From positions 1,922,001-1,986,000 of the forward strand of contig NZ_CP095071.1 in NCBI RefSeq assembly GCF_022919575.1: 64,000 bases of DNA, read 5' to 3'. This document shows positions 1-8,057 of this stretch, one piece after another. Under the pieces are notes generated by a model, which made no database searches, was not told the origin of the DNA, and worked only from the letters and a program-made list of their open reading frames with translations. Position numbers and translations under genes: made by a program. The DNA comes from Gracilibacillus salinarum. Its GTDB lineage: Bacteria > Bacillota > Bacilli > Bacillales > Amphibacillaceae. The first letter of the stretch is position 1, and the number at the start of each line of letters is the position of its first letter.

Positions 1-17
1 TCTTATGACGGATCTTC

Positions 18-926
18 TTAGAAAATTTCTAGTTGTTTTCTCGCTTTGGAGATCTCACTTTGAGTAGGCATCCCTTGCTGTGCTCCATTTTTTTGAACTG
101 AAATCGATGCAGCAATATTCGCCGTTTCAATAGCATCATGTATGGTGGCTCCTCTTGCAAGTTCCACGGTTAGTACACCGTTAAATGTGTCTCCTGCTCC
201 CGTTGTATCGACCGTATCTACCTTTATTCCTGCCATCTTTTGGAGTGAGTGGTTTTGCCAATACTCAATACCATTTGCTCCCTTTGTTTGAATTACTTTT
301 GAATGAAAATCTCTTATTAATGGTTCATCAGTTGAGAAGATCGTCTTGTATTCGTGCTCGTTTGGTGTTAGATAGGTTATGTTCTCAAGAAAATGTCTGG
401 TAAGCTTCCTAGCAGGAGCTGGATTGTATACTACTGGAATACAATGTAGTTGACAGATATCGACTACTTGTTCTTGAACAAGGTTGGGGATTTCATTTTG
501 CATTAATACAATATCTGCCTCTGCAATCAAATGAGAAAGTCCCACAATATCTTTAACGGTTAATCTTCCGTTTGCTCCTTCATTAATTAATATAGAGTTT
601 TCGCCATTAACAACCGTAACAATCGCTTTACCGGTAGTTGCGTTGTCTTTCACAAGGATATTCTCTGTGTTAATTTCTTGTGATTTTAAATGCTTGATAG
701 CTTCTCTACCTAAATTATCTGAACCAACAGCACCTATAAAGGTAACATTCGCGCATGCACGAGCAGATGCGACAGCTTGATTAGCCCCTTTACCTCCAGG
801 AAAAATATCAAATTTTCTTGCAACCATTGTTTCACCTGGACTTGGCCACTTTTCTGCAGTGACTACAAAATCCATGTTAATACTTCCAACGATGATTACA
901 TTAGGTTTTGTACGTGCAAGCTTCAA
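18..926 (-). CDS. rbsK: Ribokinase
   Basis: A PfkB-family sugar kinase of 302 residues, the normal ribokinase length. It phosphorylates D-ribose to ribose 5-phosphate in the cytoplasm. The N-terminal GSINMDFVV strand, the GGKGANQA substrate-binding segment near residue 45 and the C-terminal TGAGDTF motif with the catalytic Asp are all present. The start is a TTG at 926: an AAGGAGAG ribosome binding site lies about 9 bases upstream, and the nearby out-of-frame ATG runs into a stop after one codon. It follows rbsR by 13 bases on the same strand, so both are probably co-transcribed and repressed by RbsR. The transport genes (rbsD/A/C/B) would lie beyond position 1 and cannot be seen. Confidence 0.95.
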   Translation of the reverse strand: MKLARTKPNVIIVGSINMDFVVTAEKWPSPGETMVARKFDIFPGGKGANQAVASARACANVTFIGAVGSDNLGREAIKHLKSQEINTENILVKDNATTGKAIVTVVNGENSILINEGANGRLTVKDIVGLSHLIAEADIVLMQNEIPNLVQEQVVDICQLHCIPVVYNPAPARKLTRHFLENITYLTPNEHEYKTIFSTDEPLIRDFHSKVIQTKGANGIEYWQNHSLQKMAGIKVDTVDTTGAGDTFNGVLTVELARGATIHDAIETANIAASISVQKNGAQQGMPTQSEISKARKQLEIF

Positions 927-939
927 TTCATGTCTCTCC

Positions 940-1935
940 TTAAATACTATCTAAAGGTTTTGTTGAACCTCTTGCCATTAAAGTAACTGGTAATAAATAG
1001 TTACTGTCTCGGACATCATATACTCCTTCAATTTTTTCGATCAATAATTCTGCCGCTTTTTCTCCCATTAAATAGATAGGCTGTTGTATCGTAGTTAATT
1101 GAGGTGTCGTATATTTACAAAGGTCAATGTCATCATATCCAATTATTTGTAAATCATTTGGAACGTTGATTCCGATTTCTTTCGCCGCTCTCAATACACC
1201 CGCTGCTATTAAGTCATTCCCAGCAAAAACCGCATCAAATCGATTACCATCTTTAAAAATAGCCTGACTCATTTGATAAGCATAGTCTGCTTCATACTTA
1301 CACTCTTTTGTTTCAATTAATAATCCATGCTGTTTCATGGCAGTTTGGTAGCCCTCTGCTCTTTCTACAGCGGTGATAATATTACTTGGGCCAGAAAGAT
1401 GGAGAATGCTTTTACACCCTAAAGATATCAGATGCTCCGTTGCCAGCTTTCCTCCTTCTTGATTTTGAACAGCGATATAAGAAGATTTATTTTTATCTAC
1501 TCTATCTAAAAAAACAGTTGAAAAGGGGAGATTCTGATACACTGTATCCTCACAACTTTGATTCATAATTATTAATCCATCAATATATTTACTAGTCAGT
1601 TCTGTCACATATTTTTTTTCAATTTCAGGATCTGATTTCGTATTGCAAAGGACAACTACATATCCTTTCTTTTTGGCAACTTCTTCGATTGCCTTTGCTA
1701 ACTCCGGGAAAAATGGGTTGGTGATATCAGGAATCAACAGAGCGATGGTGTTAGACTTTTTTTTATATAGCATTCTTGCTACTTCATTAGGTTTATAGTT
1801 TAAATGTTTAATAGCATCTTCCACTTGTTTAAGTGTTTCTTGACTGACATACCCTTTTTTATTAATGACCCGTGAAACTGTAGCTTCTGATACATTGGCA
1901 TATTTAGCAACTTCTCGAATAGTTGTTGGACTCAC
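940..1935 (-). CDS. rbsR: LacI-family repressor of the ribose operon (RbsR)
   Basis: A 331-residue LacI/GalR regulator. The N-terminal helix-turn-helix (TIREVAKYANVSEATVSRVI) is followed by a periplasmic-binding-protein-like sugar domain containing DITNPFFPELA and IIGYDDIDL. It heads the ribose genes and has two LacI-type palindromes upstream (1947-1962 and 2023-2040), which points to autorepression relieved by a sugar ligand; that part is inference. The start is awkward. The only standard in-frame start codon is the GTG at 1935, yet it overlaps the apparent ribosome binding site AAAGAGGTG, leaving no spacer. Either initiation is inefficient or an unconventional codon a few triplets downstream is used. 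The gene call is firm; the assignment to ribose rests on the adjacent rbsK. Confidence 0.92.
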   Translation of the reverse strand: MSPTTIREVAKYANVSEATVSRVINKKGYVSQETLKQVEDAIKHLNYKPNEVARMLYKKKSNTIALLIPDITNPFFPELAKAIEEVAKKKGYVVVLCNTKSDPEIEKKYVTELTSKYIDGLIIMNQSCEDTVYQNLPFSTVFLDRVDKNKSSYIAVQNQEGGKLATEHLISLGCKSILHLSGPSNIITAVERAEGYQTAMKQHGLLIETKECKYEADYAYQMSQAIFKDGNRFDAVFAGNDLIAAGVLRAAKEIGINVPNDLQIIGYDDIDLCKYTTPQLTTIQQPIYLMGEKAAELLIEKIEGVYDVRDSNYLLPVTLMARGSTKPLDSI

Positions 1936-1946
1936 CTCTTTCTATC

Positions 1947-1962
1947 TGTAACGGGTTACACA
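1947..1962. promoter_or_regulatory. LacI-type operator O2, next to rbsR start
   Basis: TGTAACGGGTTACACA contains the palindrome TGTAAC-GG-GTTACA. It lies between the likely transcription start and the rbsR start codon, and matches the second site at 2023-2040. It is the expected kind of site for RbsR, and resembles a catabolite-responsive element (cre) except at the central dinucleotide. Confidence 0.8.
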
Positions 1963-2008
1963 TTGAAAAAAATGTTCTCACACGTAAAGGTTTGTATAGT
2001 TATATTTC

Positions 2009-2014
2009 ATTATA
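2009..2014 (-). promoter_or_regulatory. Putative -10 box of the rbsR-rbsK promoter
   Basis: The minus strand reads TATAAT here. With a 17-base spacer the -35 hexamer would fall inside the operator at 2023-2040, so repressor binding there would occlude RNA polymerase. The -35 match itself is poor, so this call rests on the -10 and on the operator placement. Confidence 0.4.
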
Positions 2015-2022
2015 ACTATTAT

Positions 2023-2040
2023 TGTGTAACCCGTTACACA
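2023..2040. promoter_or_regulatory. LacI-type operator O1
   Basis: TGTGTAACCCGTTACACA is an 18-base palindrome with only the central two bases asymmetric. It is the longer and more perfect of the two sites upstream of rbsR; their centres lie about 77 bases apart, a spacing that would allow looping between two bound dimers. Confidence 0.85.
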
Positions 2041-2425
2041 TCACTCATATCAGTAAAAAAGCATATAAAAATGTAGCAAGCTTTTATTTTTCAATCCTCC
2101 TTCTCTATGATGTCTATCATATACGTACTAAATCAACGAATCTCTCATCTTGTTATTTTTTCTTACCAACTTTTTAATATTCCTATGAATGCACAGGATC
2201 CATTTGTTTAATGGCATGGTCTTATCCAATAGCGCGAAAGTGCAACATAACACTATTGATATGTCCCTGAAATCTTGATAATTGATTCGAGTATTGATAT
2301 TACCTACAGGAACATGATCATCTTTTTCAGAGACCTGACTACATTTTACATATAATACCATAATCCGTACTATAATCGGTTTAACTCCCCTCTTGAATTT
2401 ATGAAAATAAATAAGAGGTTAAAAA
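2041..2425. other. Intergenic region, no supported gene
   Basis: About 385 bases separate the ribose operators from the divergent XRE gene. A 77-codon minus-strand open frame at 2128-2361 has no convincing ribosome binding site and matches no family I recognise. A TATAAT hexamer at 2371-2376 on the plus strand is a possible -10 for the XRE-comK pair, but no good -35 is visible. Confidence 0.4.
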
Positions 2426-2713
2426 ATGAGTAGTAAAGAGAAGGATAATTTTCTATATGCGTTAGGCAGTTATTGCCTACAGGCACGTAAATCAAAAGGC
2501 TATACACGGCAGCAGGTGGCCGAAGTGATTGATATGAGTGTGGATGGATTAGAGAAGTTTGAAAAAGGGGATAGTAATGTGACGATCTATTTCATAACAA
2601 ATTTATTTGCATTTCTAGATATTCCCAAGAGCGTACTTACTGATTTACACACGGAATACCTCAATGAAGCGATGCAGGAGCGTATTACACATATGGGAAA
2701 CAGGATCAAATAA
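2426..2713 (+). CDS. Small XRE-family DNA-binding regulator
   Basis: A 95-residue protein made almost entirely of a Cro/C1-type helix-turn-helix. Residues 10-65 read LGSYCLQARKSKGYTRQQVA, then a recognition-helix region and a conserved FEKGDSN turn. An AAGAGG ribosome binding site precedes the ATG. Its TAA stop shares a base with the ATG of the downstream comK homologue, so translation is probably coupled and the two form one transcript. By position it may regulate competence expression or its own promoter; that is inference. No sensor domain is visible beyond the short C-terminal helix. Confidence 0.85.
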   Translation: MSSKEKDNFLYALGSYCLQARKSKGYTRQQVAEVIDMSVDGLEKFEKGDSNVTIYFITNLFAFLDIPKSVLTDLHTEYLNEAMQERITHMGNRIK

Positions 2714-3174
2714 TGACAGCAGTAACGACTAGCTACCGTGTCACCGATCAGACACTTGTGATCATGCCTGCCGCTCATCCAAGATATCCGACAAAAATTA
2801 TCGAAACGACGCATGCAGTATACAGTACACAGACTCCATTAGCCATTGTGAAGGAAAATTGCTTACGACATGGCTCTACTTTTGAAGGCAGGCGGGTAGC
2901 AGTTCGTTACCACCTGCCCTTCTTAAAAAGGACCCCAATACCGATTCATCCAGTAGCATCTATCATCGCCTCCCCGACAAAACACTATAGAAATTCTGAT
3001 TGTATCTGGTTGTTTTGGTGTCATCTTCATCGTATGGAAGCTAGATCGAAGCAAGTAACGGAGATTTATTTTGATCAACATGCACCGCTTACCATTAAAG
3101 AATCGGTTCAATCATTGAAATTGCAGAAGGAACGGGCTGGGATGTGTGCTACTTTGTTTCGGCAGTGGAACTGA
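2713..3174 (+). CDS. comK: ComK-family competence transcription factor
   Basis: A 153-residue protein with the ComK layout: N-terminal strands (TLVIMPA), the conserved ENCLRHGSTFEGRR segment (compare the SCR-FGSSY-GRK region of Bacillus subtilis ComK), then IPIHPVASIIASPTKHYRNSDCIWLF. ComK activates DNA-uptake genes by binding AT boxes. At 153 residues it is shorter than the 192-residue B. subtilis protein and lacks its C-terminal tail, which in that species is needed for activation and for MecA-controlled degradation; the shortening may therefore alter activity or turnover. The start overlaps the stop of the XRE gene. Homology is clear by eye; whether the protein drives competence here is unknown. 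Confidence 0.82.
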   Translation: MTAVTTSYRVTDQTLVIMPAAHPRYPTKIIETTHAVYSTQTPLAIVKENCLRHGSTFEGRRVAVRYHLPFLKRTPIPIHPVASIIASPTKHYRNSDCIWLFWCHLHRMEARSKQVTEIYFDQHAPLTIKESVQSLKLQKERAGMCATLFRQWN

Positions 3175-3279
3175 ACTTGTAACGAAAGATCAATTGCCAG
3201 CATAAACATTATAATTAGTACTAATGAATCTTTAGTATTTTAAATCATATATGTTCACATATTCATATGTTGTTATCAA

Positions 3280-3312
3280 AAAATACTTCCCTGAATATCC
3301 AGGGAAGTATTT
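3280..3312 (-). terminator. Intrinsic terminator at the 3' end of the EPS locus
   Basis: A 13-bp perfect stem (AAATACTTCCCTG and its complement) has a six-base loop. On the minus strand it is followed by a run of T. It sits just after the stop codon of the broken galU and, being T-rich on both sides, could also end the comK transcript. Confidence 0.85.
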
Positions 3313-3320
3313 ACTTTTTA

Positions 3321-4199
3321 TTATTTCTGCAAATTGGTTTCCATCAGATCCTGTAAAATCTTTCTTACATCTGCGCCGATTTCTTCATTCTCAAGTGCAA
3401 ATTCGATCGTTGTCTTAATAAACCCTAATTTCTCCCCAACGTCATATCGCTTACCTGCGAAATCATAAGCAAATACGCTTTGATTTTCATTTAATTGCTG
3501 AATAGCATCGGTTAATTGTATCTCTCCTCCAGCACCAATTTTCTTTGCATCTAAATAGCCGAATATCTTTGGTGATAGTACATAACGCCCCATAATAGCA
3601 AAATTTGATGGTGCTGTACCTAGTGCTGGTTTTTCAACAAGATTTTTAATATTATATACATTGCCGTTCTGATTAAGGATGTCTACCATTCCATAACGAT
3701 GCGTTTCATGGTCAGGAACTTGCTGGACACCTAGAATAGATCCGCCAAATGATTCATATTGTTCGATCATCTGCTTCAAACAAGGCTTATCTGCTCTAAC
3801 AATGTCATCGCCTAATAATACAGCAAATGGTTCGTCACCTATAAATTTACGTGCACACCATACAGCATGCCCTAATCCTAGAGGTTCTTTCTGTCTGATA
3901 TAATGCAATTCAACCTGGGATGGTTCTTTGGCTTTTTCAAGGAGATCGAATTTATTCTTCTTCATTAGGTTATCTTCTAATTCGAAGTTATGATCGAAAT
4001 GATCTTCAATGGCCCGTTTTCCTTTACCAGTTACGATAATAATGTCTTCAATTCCGGATTCGATCGCTTCTTCAATTATTTACTGTATGGTCGGCTTATC
4101 AACGATCGGAAGCATTTCTTTTGGCATTGCCTTGGTTGCGGGTAAAAAACGTGTACCAAGTCCTGCAGCTGGTATAATGGCTTTTCTTACTTTTTTCAC
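3321..4199 (-). pseudogene. galU: Second galU copy (UTP-glucose-1-phosphate uridylyltransferase) with an in-frame stop
   Basis: The reading frame runs from a GTG at 4199 to 3321, 292 codons plus stop, matching the intact galU at 23998-24879 almost codon for codon. It includes the N-terminal [17 protein letters not shown] nucleotide-binding loop. Codon 40, which is Tyr (PTIQY) in the intact copy, is TAA here at 4082-4080. That is a single-base change, and no frameshift is seen elsewhere. The longest open piece downstream, from 3965, would give a 214-residue protein without the nucleotide-binding loop. It is most likely inactive, or possibly read through. The otherwise good coding sequence suggests recent loss, a sequencing error, or a backup copy made redundant by the intact gene. 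Confidence 0.9.
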
Positions 4200-4304
4200 T
4201 GTTATCCCTCCAGGAAATCATTTTACAATATAATAATTTTTTCCAATAAATTAGTACTAGTTTACGATAAAATTCATGAAAATAATATTAACATAATGTA
4301 AAAT

Positions 4305-5246
4305 CTATGATTCTGACTTGATTAACATGTTGTGTACTTTATTTACTTCTTCATCTGTCACCATTAAATAATAGATACCGCTTATTTTAGTACCGCTGCC
4401 CTGCATCATATAACTGGTGAAATGCTGTCTGGTATTACGGTAATTGGTAAAAAGATCTGTCATATCTTTAAATTCCATGTTGGTAACCACATTATTACCA
4501 AGTACGTCAATTAAGTTATTGATCTTACCAACTGAATTAAAGCTAGCCCCTTTGTCAACTACGGCCTTAATCACCTGGCGTTGACGTTCGGTTCTGCCAA
4601 AGTCACCATTAGGATCCTGATACCTCATTCGAACATAACCCATTGTTTGGGGACCATCTAATTGTATATCACCTTGCGCATAATGATACCCTTTTTTATA
4701 ATAACCTGTGTCGTTCCAGTCCAGTTTATTATTCACTGTTATACCACCTAATGCATCAACTAAATTTGATAACCCTTCCATATTCATTCGGACGTAGTAG
4801 TCTAATTCAATATCCAGGAAATTCTCAACGGTGTTTATCGACATATCGACACCGCCAAAAGCATAGGCATGATTGATTTTATCATCCGTACCTCTTCCTA
4901 CTATCTCTGTTCTTGTGTCACGGGGAATGCTTACTAATTGCATGGCATCATTATCAGGATCTAATGATAAAACCATTAAAGCATCGGATCGCCCACTGTC
5001 CGAAGATCTTTCATCGACTCCTAGTAAGAGTACATTTAGCGGTTCCTGATCTTTTATTTTTTTCTTTGTTACGGTGGTATCAATGGTTTCTACTTCTTCG
5101 TGGACTTTCTGTTCCACTGTTTGTTGAGCGTTATGATAAATGGAATAAACATAACCAGCTATTGACAATATGACTACTACTATTACGGCTAATGTAACTT
5201 TCAGCCAACGTTTTGACTTTTTATTTCGCTCTACTCTTTTAGTCAT
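4305..5246 (-). CDS. LytR-CpsA-Psr (LCP) family cell-wall polymer ligase
   Basis: LCP enzymes move undecaprenyl-linked polymers (teichoic acid, capsule) onto peptidoglycan outside the membrane. The protein has a basic N-terminus, one membrane helix at about residues 15-38, and an extracellular LCP domain. That domain shows the conserved LLLGVDER, SDALMVLSLD, SIPRDTR and KINHAYAFGG motifs with the Arg/Asp residues that bind the polyprenyl phosphate head. The start is the ATG at 5246, set 8 bases after AAGGGG; an upstream ATG at 5252 is too close to it. Lying inside the EPS locus, it probably anchors or releases the polysaccharide made there. A second LCP gene lies at 47752. About 313 residues, the usual length. 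Confidence 0.9.
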   Translation of the reverse strand: MTKRVERNKKSKRWLKVTLAVIVVVILSIAGYVYSIYHNAQQTVEQKVHEEVETIDTTVTKKKIKDQEPLNVLLLGVDERSSDSGRSDALMVLSLDPDNDAMQLVSIPRDTRTEIVGRGTDDKINHAYAFGGVDMSINTVENFLDIELDYYVRMNMEGLSNLVDALGGITVNNKLDWNDTGYYKKGYHYAQGDIQLDGPQTMGYVRMRYQDPNGDFGRTERQRQVIKAVVDKGASFNSVGKINNLIDVLGNNVVTNMEFKDMTDLFTNYRNTRQHFTSYMMQGSGTKISGIYYLMVTDEEVNKVHNMLIKSES

Positions 5247-5398
5247 TATCATTTCCCCTTATAGAGTTAAAGGAGCACAAATATATCTACTCCTCCTTAT
5301 AATACTGTGATATTAATACCTATTGATAAAGTTCATAAACGTTTTTCAAATCCTCCAGAAGTCTGATTCCCCTAGAAAAATTAGTTATTATAATAGAC

Positions 5399-6190
5399 TT
5401 AGTTTTCTACTAAAAACCAACCATTCAATAATTCTTTTCGATTATAATAAAAACGTGCCTCATCCTCATATCGTGTTACTTTGCCACCAGCTGCTTCTAC
5501 TATAGCTTGACCAGCCCCTGTATCCCATTCCATCGTCGGAGCATACCGAGGATAAAAATCTGCTTTCCCCTCAGCAACTAGACAAAACTTTAATGAACTG
5601 CCTGAAGAAACTACATTCACTTCTCCATTTAAAGTATTAATGAATTCTTCGGTTTCCTTCGACATATGTGAACGGCTTGCTACCACATTCGTAACCTTAC
5701 TTTCTTTTACTTCTGGTAAACGAATACTTAGATTCTTTAAATCTTCTACATTAGAGATAGTTGCTTGAGAAGCTTTATTTAATTTATAAGCACCATCTCC
5801 CTTTACACCGAAGTAAAACGTATCTAAAGCTGGAGCATAAATCACTCCTAAAGCAGGATATTTTCCATCGATGAGTGCAATATTGACCGTGAATTCATCA
5901 TTCTTCTTAATAAATTCTTTCGTTCCATCTAGAGGATCAACTAACCAGAATTCTTTCCAGTCTTTTCGTTCTTCGAATGCAATTTCTCTTCCTTCCTCAC
6001 TTAAAACAGGAATGGATGCATCTATTTTCATTAATCCTTCCGCTATCACTTGGTGTGCTCTTTTATCTGCGATAGTTAATGGTGAATCATCATCTTTATG
6101 TTCTACTTCAAAGTCTTGCTGATAGACATCCATAATTTCTTTCCCGGCATCTAAGCAGACGTTGAATAAATCGAATATGTACTTACTCAA
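5399..6190 (-). CDS. cysQ: 3'(2'),5'-bisphosphate nucleotidase CysQ (PAP phosphatase)
   Basis: A 263-residue member of the inositol-monophosphatase-like superfamily. It hydrolyses adenosine 3',5'-bisphosphate (PAP), the by-product of PAPS-dependent sulfotransferases, to AMP. The metal-binding motifs are visible: an EEG near residue 67, DPLDGTKEF near residue 86, and EWDTGAGQAIVEAAGG near residue 220. The start is TTG at 6190 with GGAGTG upstream. It follows the SLC13 permease by 25 bases and is probably in the same transcript. Next to PAPS synthesis and two sulfotransferases, its job is most simply to remove PAP made by sulfation. Confidence 0.93.
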   Translation of the reverse strand: MSKYIFDLFNVCLDAGKEIMDVYQQDFEVEHKDDDSPLTIADKRAHQVIAEGLMKIDASIPVLSEEGREIAFEERKDWKEFWLVDPLDGTKEFIKKNDEFTVNIALIDGKYPALGVIYAPALDTFYFGVKGDGAYKLNKASQATISNVEDLKNLSIRLPEVKESKVTNVVASRSHMSKETEEFINTLNGEVNVVSSGSSLKFCLVAEGKADFYPRYAPTMEWDTGAGQAIVEAAGGKVTRYEDEARFYYNRKELLNGWFLVEN

Positions 6191-6215
6191 TTTTAATTCA
6201 CTCCATTCATTAAAT

Positions 6216-7994
6216 TTAAAACCATATTATATTTACCACCGTTACTGTTATTACCATGACAATAATGCTTAATGGGGTTCCCACTTTCATATAGTCTTTA
6301 AATTGATATCCACCTGGACCATATACAATCAGGTTTGTCTGATAACCAATCGGTGTAATAAAACTTGCTGATGCTGCAATAGCAATGGTTACAGCGAATC
6401 CTATGTAATCTACTGCTAATGAATCAGCCATTTCTAATCCGATAGGCAGCATGAGAACAGCTGCCGCACTATTTGTTATTAATTCGGTAAATACGTTAGT
6501 TAGAATATAAACAAACGTCAGTATCGCTATGATTCCAAGCGGTTTACCGACTTCTAATAAACCATTTGCCATCCAAGATGCTAATCCCGTTTTGGTCATC
6601 GCTGTACCAACTCCGAATGCACTGGCTATTAACAGTAAGACATGAAACTGTACTTTTTTCTTTGCTTCTTCGGGACTAATGATTTTGGTAAGGATAAAAA
6701 TTAAAACAGCAAACAACATCGCCTTGAACATCGATAATAAGTTAAAAGCAACCGATAAAATCATTGTTATTAAAACGATCAGTGAGAACCAGCCTTTTGA
6801 TCTGTTTTCATTTAAATTGTCTGGTGTTTCCAGTGATGATACTACGTAAAAGTCGTTGGAATACTGATAAGTTCTTGTAAAATCTGATCCTGTCAACAGT
6901 AATAAAACATCCCCTGGTTTTAAAACGATATCTCCAATTTTACTTTTAATTCGTTCGTTATTACGATGAACAGCTAGTACACCTGCATCGAATTTTGAAC
7001 GAAACTGTGACTGTTTAATGGACTTAGATAGAAGAGATGATTGATGTGATACAACAGCTTCTACCAATTGAACATGTCCATTTTTCAAATCATCTAAATC
7101 TAAATCAGTACCTGTCTCTAAATGCAAGCCTTTCAACTGTTGTAATTCAGCAATAGTAGAGATTAATCCAGTAAAAATCAAGCGGTCACCGGCACGTATA
7201 ACCGTCGTAGATTTAACAGGCGATAACCTTTCAGCACCACGAATAATTTCGATTAAATATAACCCTTTTAACTCTCGCAATCCTGCCGCTTCTACCGTCA
7301 AATCAATAGAAGGAAAATCATCTAATACTATCATTTCCGCGATATATTCTCGACTATCTTGTTTCACTTGATCACTAAAGCCCTTATTAGAAGGCAATAA
7401 TTTAAATCCAACCGTAAAAATATAAATTAATCCTATTAGCAACACTGGTATTCCAACGATAGATAATTGAAACAATGAAAAACCGTCTAATCCATAATCT
7501 AGTAACATACCATGCACCACTAAATTAGTAGACGTACCAATTAACGTAATCGTTCCACCCAGTATCGTTACATAGGATAGTGGTATCAAAAACTTAGAAG
7601 GCGGAATTCCTCTCTCTTCACACCATTTCTTAATCATTGGCGTGAAGGTAACAACGATTGGTGTATTATTTAAAAAAGCAGATGAAATGGATACCGGTAT
7701 AAAGAAACGAAGCATACTTCCTTTGATACTCCTACTCTTGCTTAGCCAGCGTTTCATTACTTGTTCCAAGATACCATGCTTTTGCACTGCACCAGCTACA
7801 ATAAATAATAATGCGATGGTCAGCATCCCTTGATTAGAGAATCCTTTAAATGCTTCTTCCGGACTTAACAGACCAGTTAATACGAATATGACTAACACAG
7901 AAAATACGATCATATCCGGTCTAGCAATTTCGAATAGCAAAGCCAGGAACATGGTAACAATTGCAATTAATACAAATCCCATTTCGATTGTCAC
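6216..7994 (-). CDS. SLC13/DASS-family anion permease with TrkA-C domains
   Basis: A polytopic membrane protein of about 592 residues. It has two hydrophobic transport halves, with GTITLIGTSTNLVV near residue 150 and ITPIGYQTNLIV near residue 555 carrying the paired SNT-like ion-binding turns. A central soluble region at roughly residues 200-385 holds two TrkA-C (RCK C-terminal) domains. Such proteins import sulfate or dicarboxylates with sodium. Flanked by cysNC and cysQ, sulfate is the likely substrate. The start is the GTG at 7994, 9 bases after an almost perfect GGGAGGTG; the GTG at 8006 lies inside that ribosome binding site. A hairpin just upstream (8017-8051) implies read-through or regulated expression. 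Confidence 0.88.
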   Translation of the reverse strand: MTIEMGFVLIAIVTMFLALLFEIARPDMIVFSVLVIFVLTGLLSPEEAFKGFSNQGMLTIALLFIVAGAVQKHGILEQVMKRWLSKSRSIKGSMLRFFIPVSISSAFLNNTPIVVTFTPMIKKWCEERGIPPSKFLIPLSYVTILGGTITLIGTSTNLVVHGMLLDYGLDGFSLFQLSIVGIPVLLIGLIYIFTVGFKLLPSNKGFSDQVKQDSREYIAEMIVLDDFPSIDLTVEAAGLRELKGLYLIEIIRGAERLSPVKSTTVIRAGDRLIFTGLISTIAELQQLKGLHLETGTDLDLDDLKNGHVQLVEAVVSHQSSLLSKSIKQSQFRSKFDAGVLAVHRNNERIKSKIGDIVLKPGDVLLLLTGSDFTRTYQYSNDFYVVSSLETPDNLNENRSKGWFSLIVLITMILSVAFNLLSMFKAMLFAVLIFILTKIISPEEAKKKVQFHVLLLIASAFGVGTAMTKTGLASWMANGLLEVGKPLGIIAILTFVYILTNVFTELITNSAAAVLMLPIGLEMADSLAVDYIGFAVTIAIAASASFITPIGYQTNLIVYGPGGYQFKDYMKVGTPLSIIVMVITVTVVNIIWF

Positions 7995-8016
7995 TTGAGG
8001 AATCACCTCCCTATTA

Positions 8017-8051
8017 GAAAAGCTACTATTTCAAAGAGATAGTAGCTTTTC
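8017..8051 (-). terminator. Hairpin between cysNC and the permease, terminator or attenuator
   Basis: A 13-bp perfect stem, GAAAAGCTACTAT with its complement, and a short loop. The T-rich side falls at the 3' end on the minus strand, though the following U-tract is short. It lies after the cysNC stop and leaves only about 20 bases before the permease start, too little for a separate promoter. Confidence 0.65.
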
Positions 8052-8057
8052 AACTAA

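Noticed and set aside
2128..2361. 77-codon minus-strand frame between rbsR and the XRE gene
   Set aside because: No ribosome binding site, no recognised family and unremarkable composition; could be a decayed transposase piece but nothing supports it.
4009..4233. 74-codon plus-strand frame inside the broken galU
   Set aside because: The same antisense shadow appears over the intact galU (24689-24919), so it is a by-product of galU codon use.
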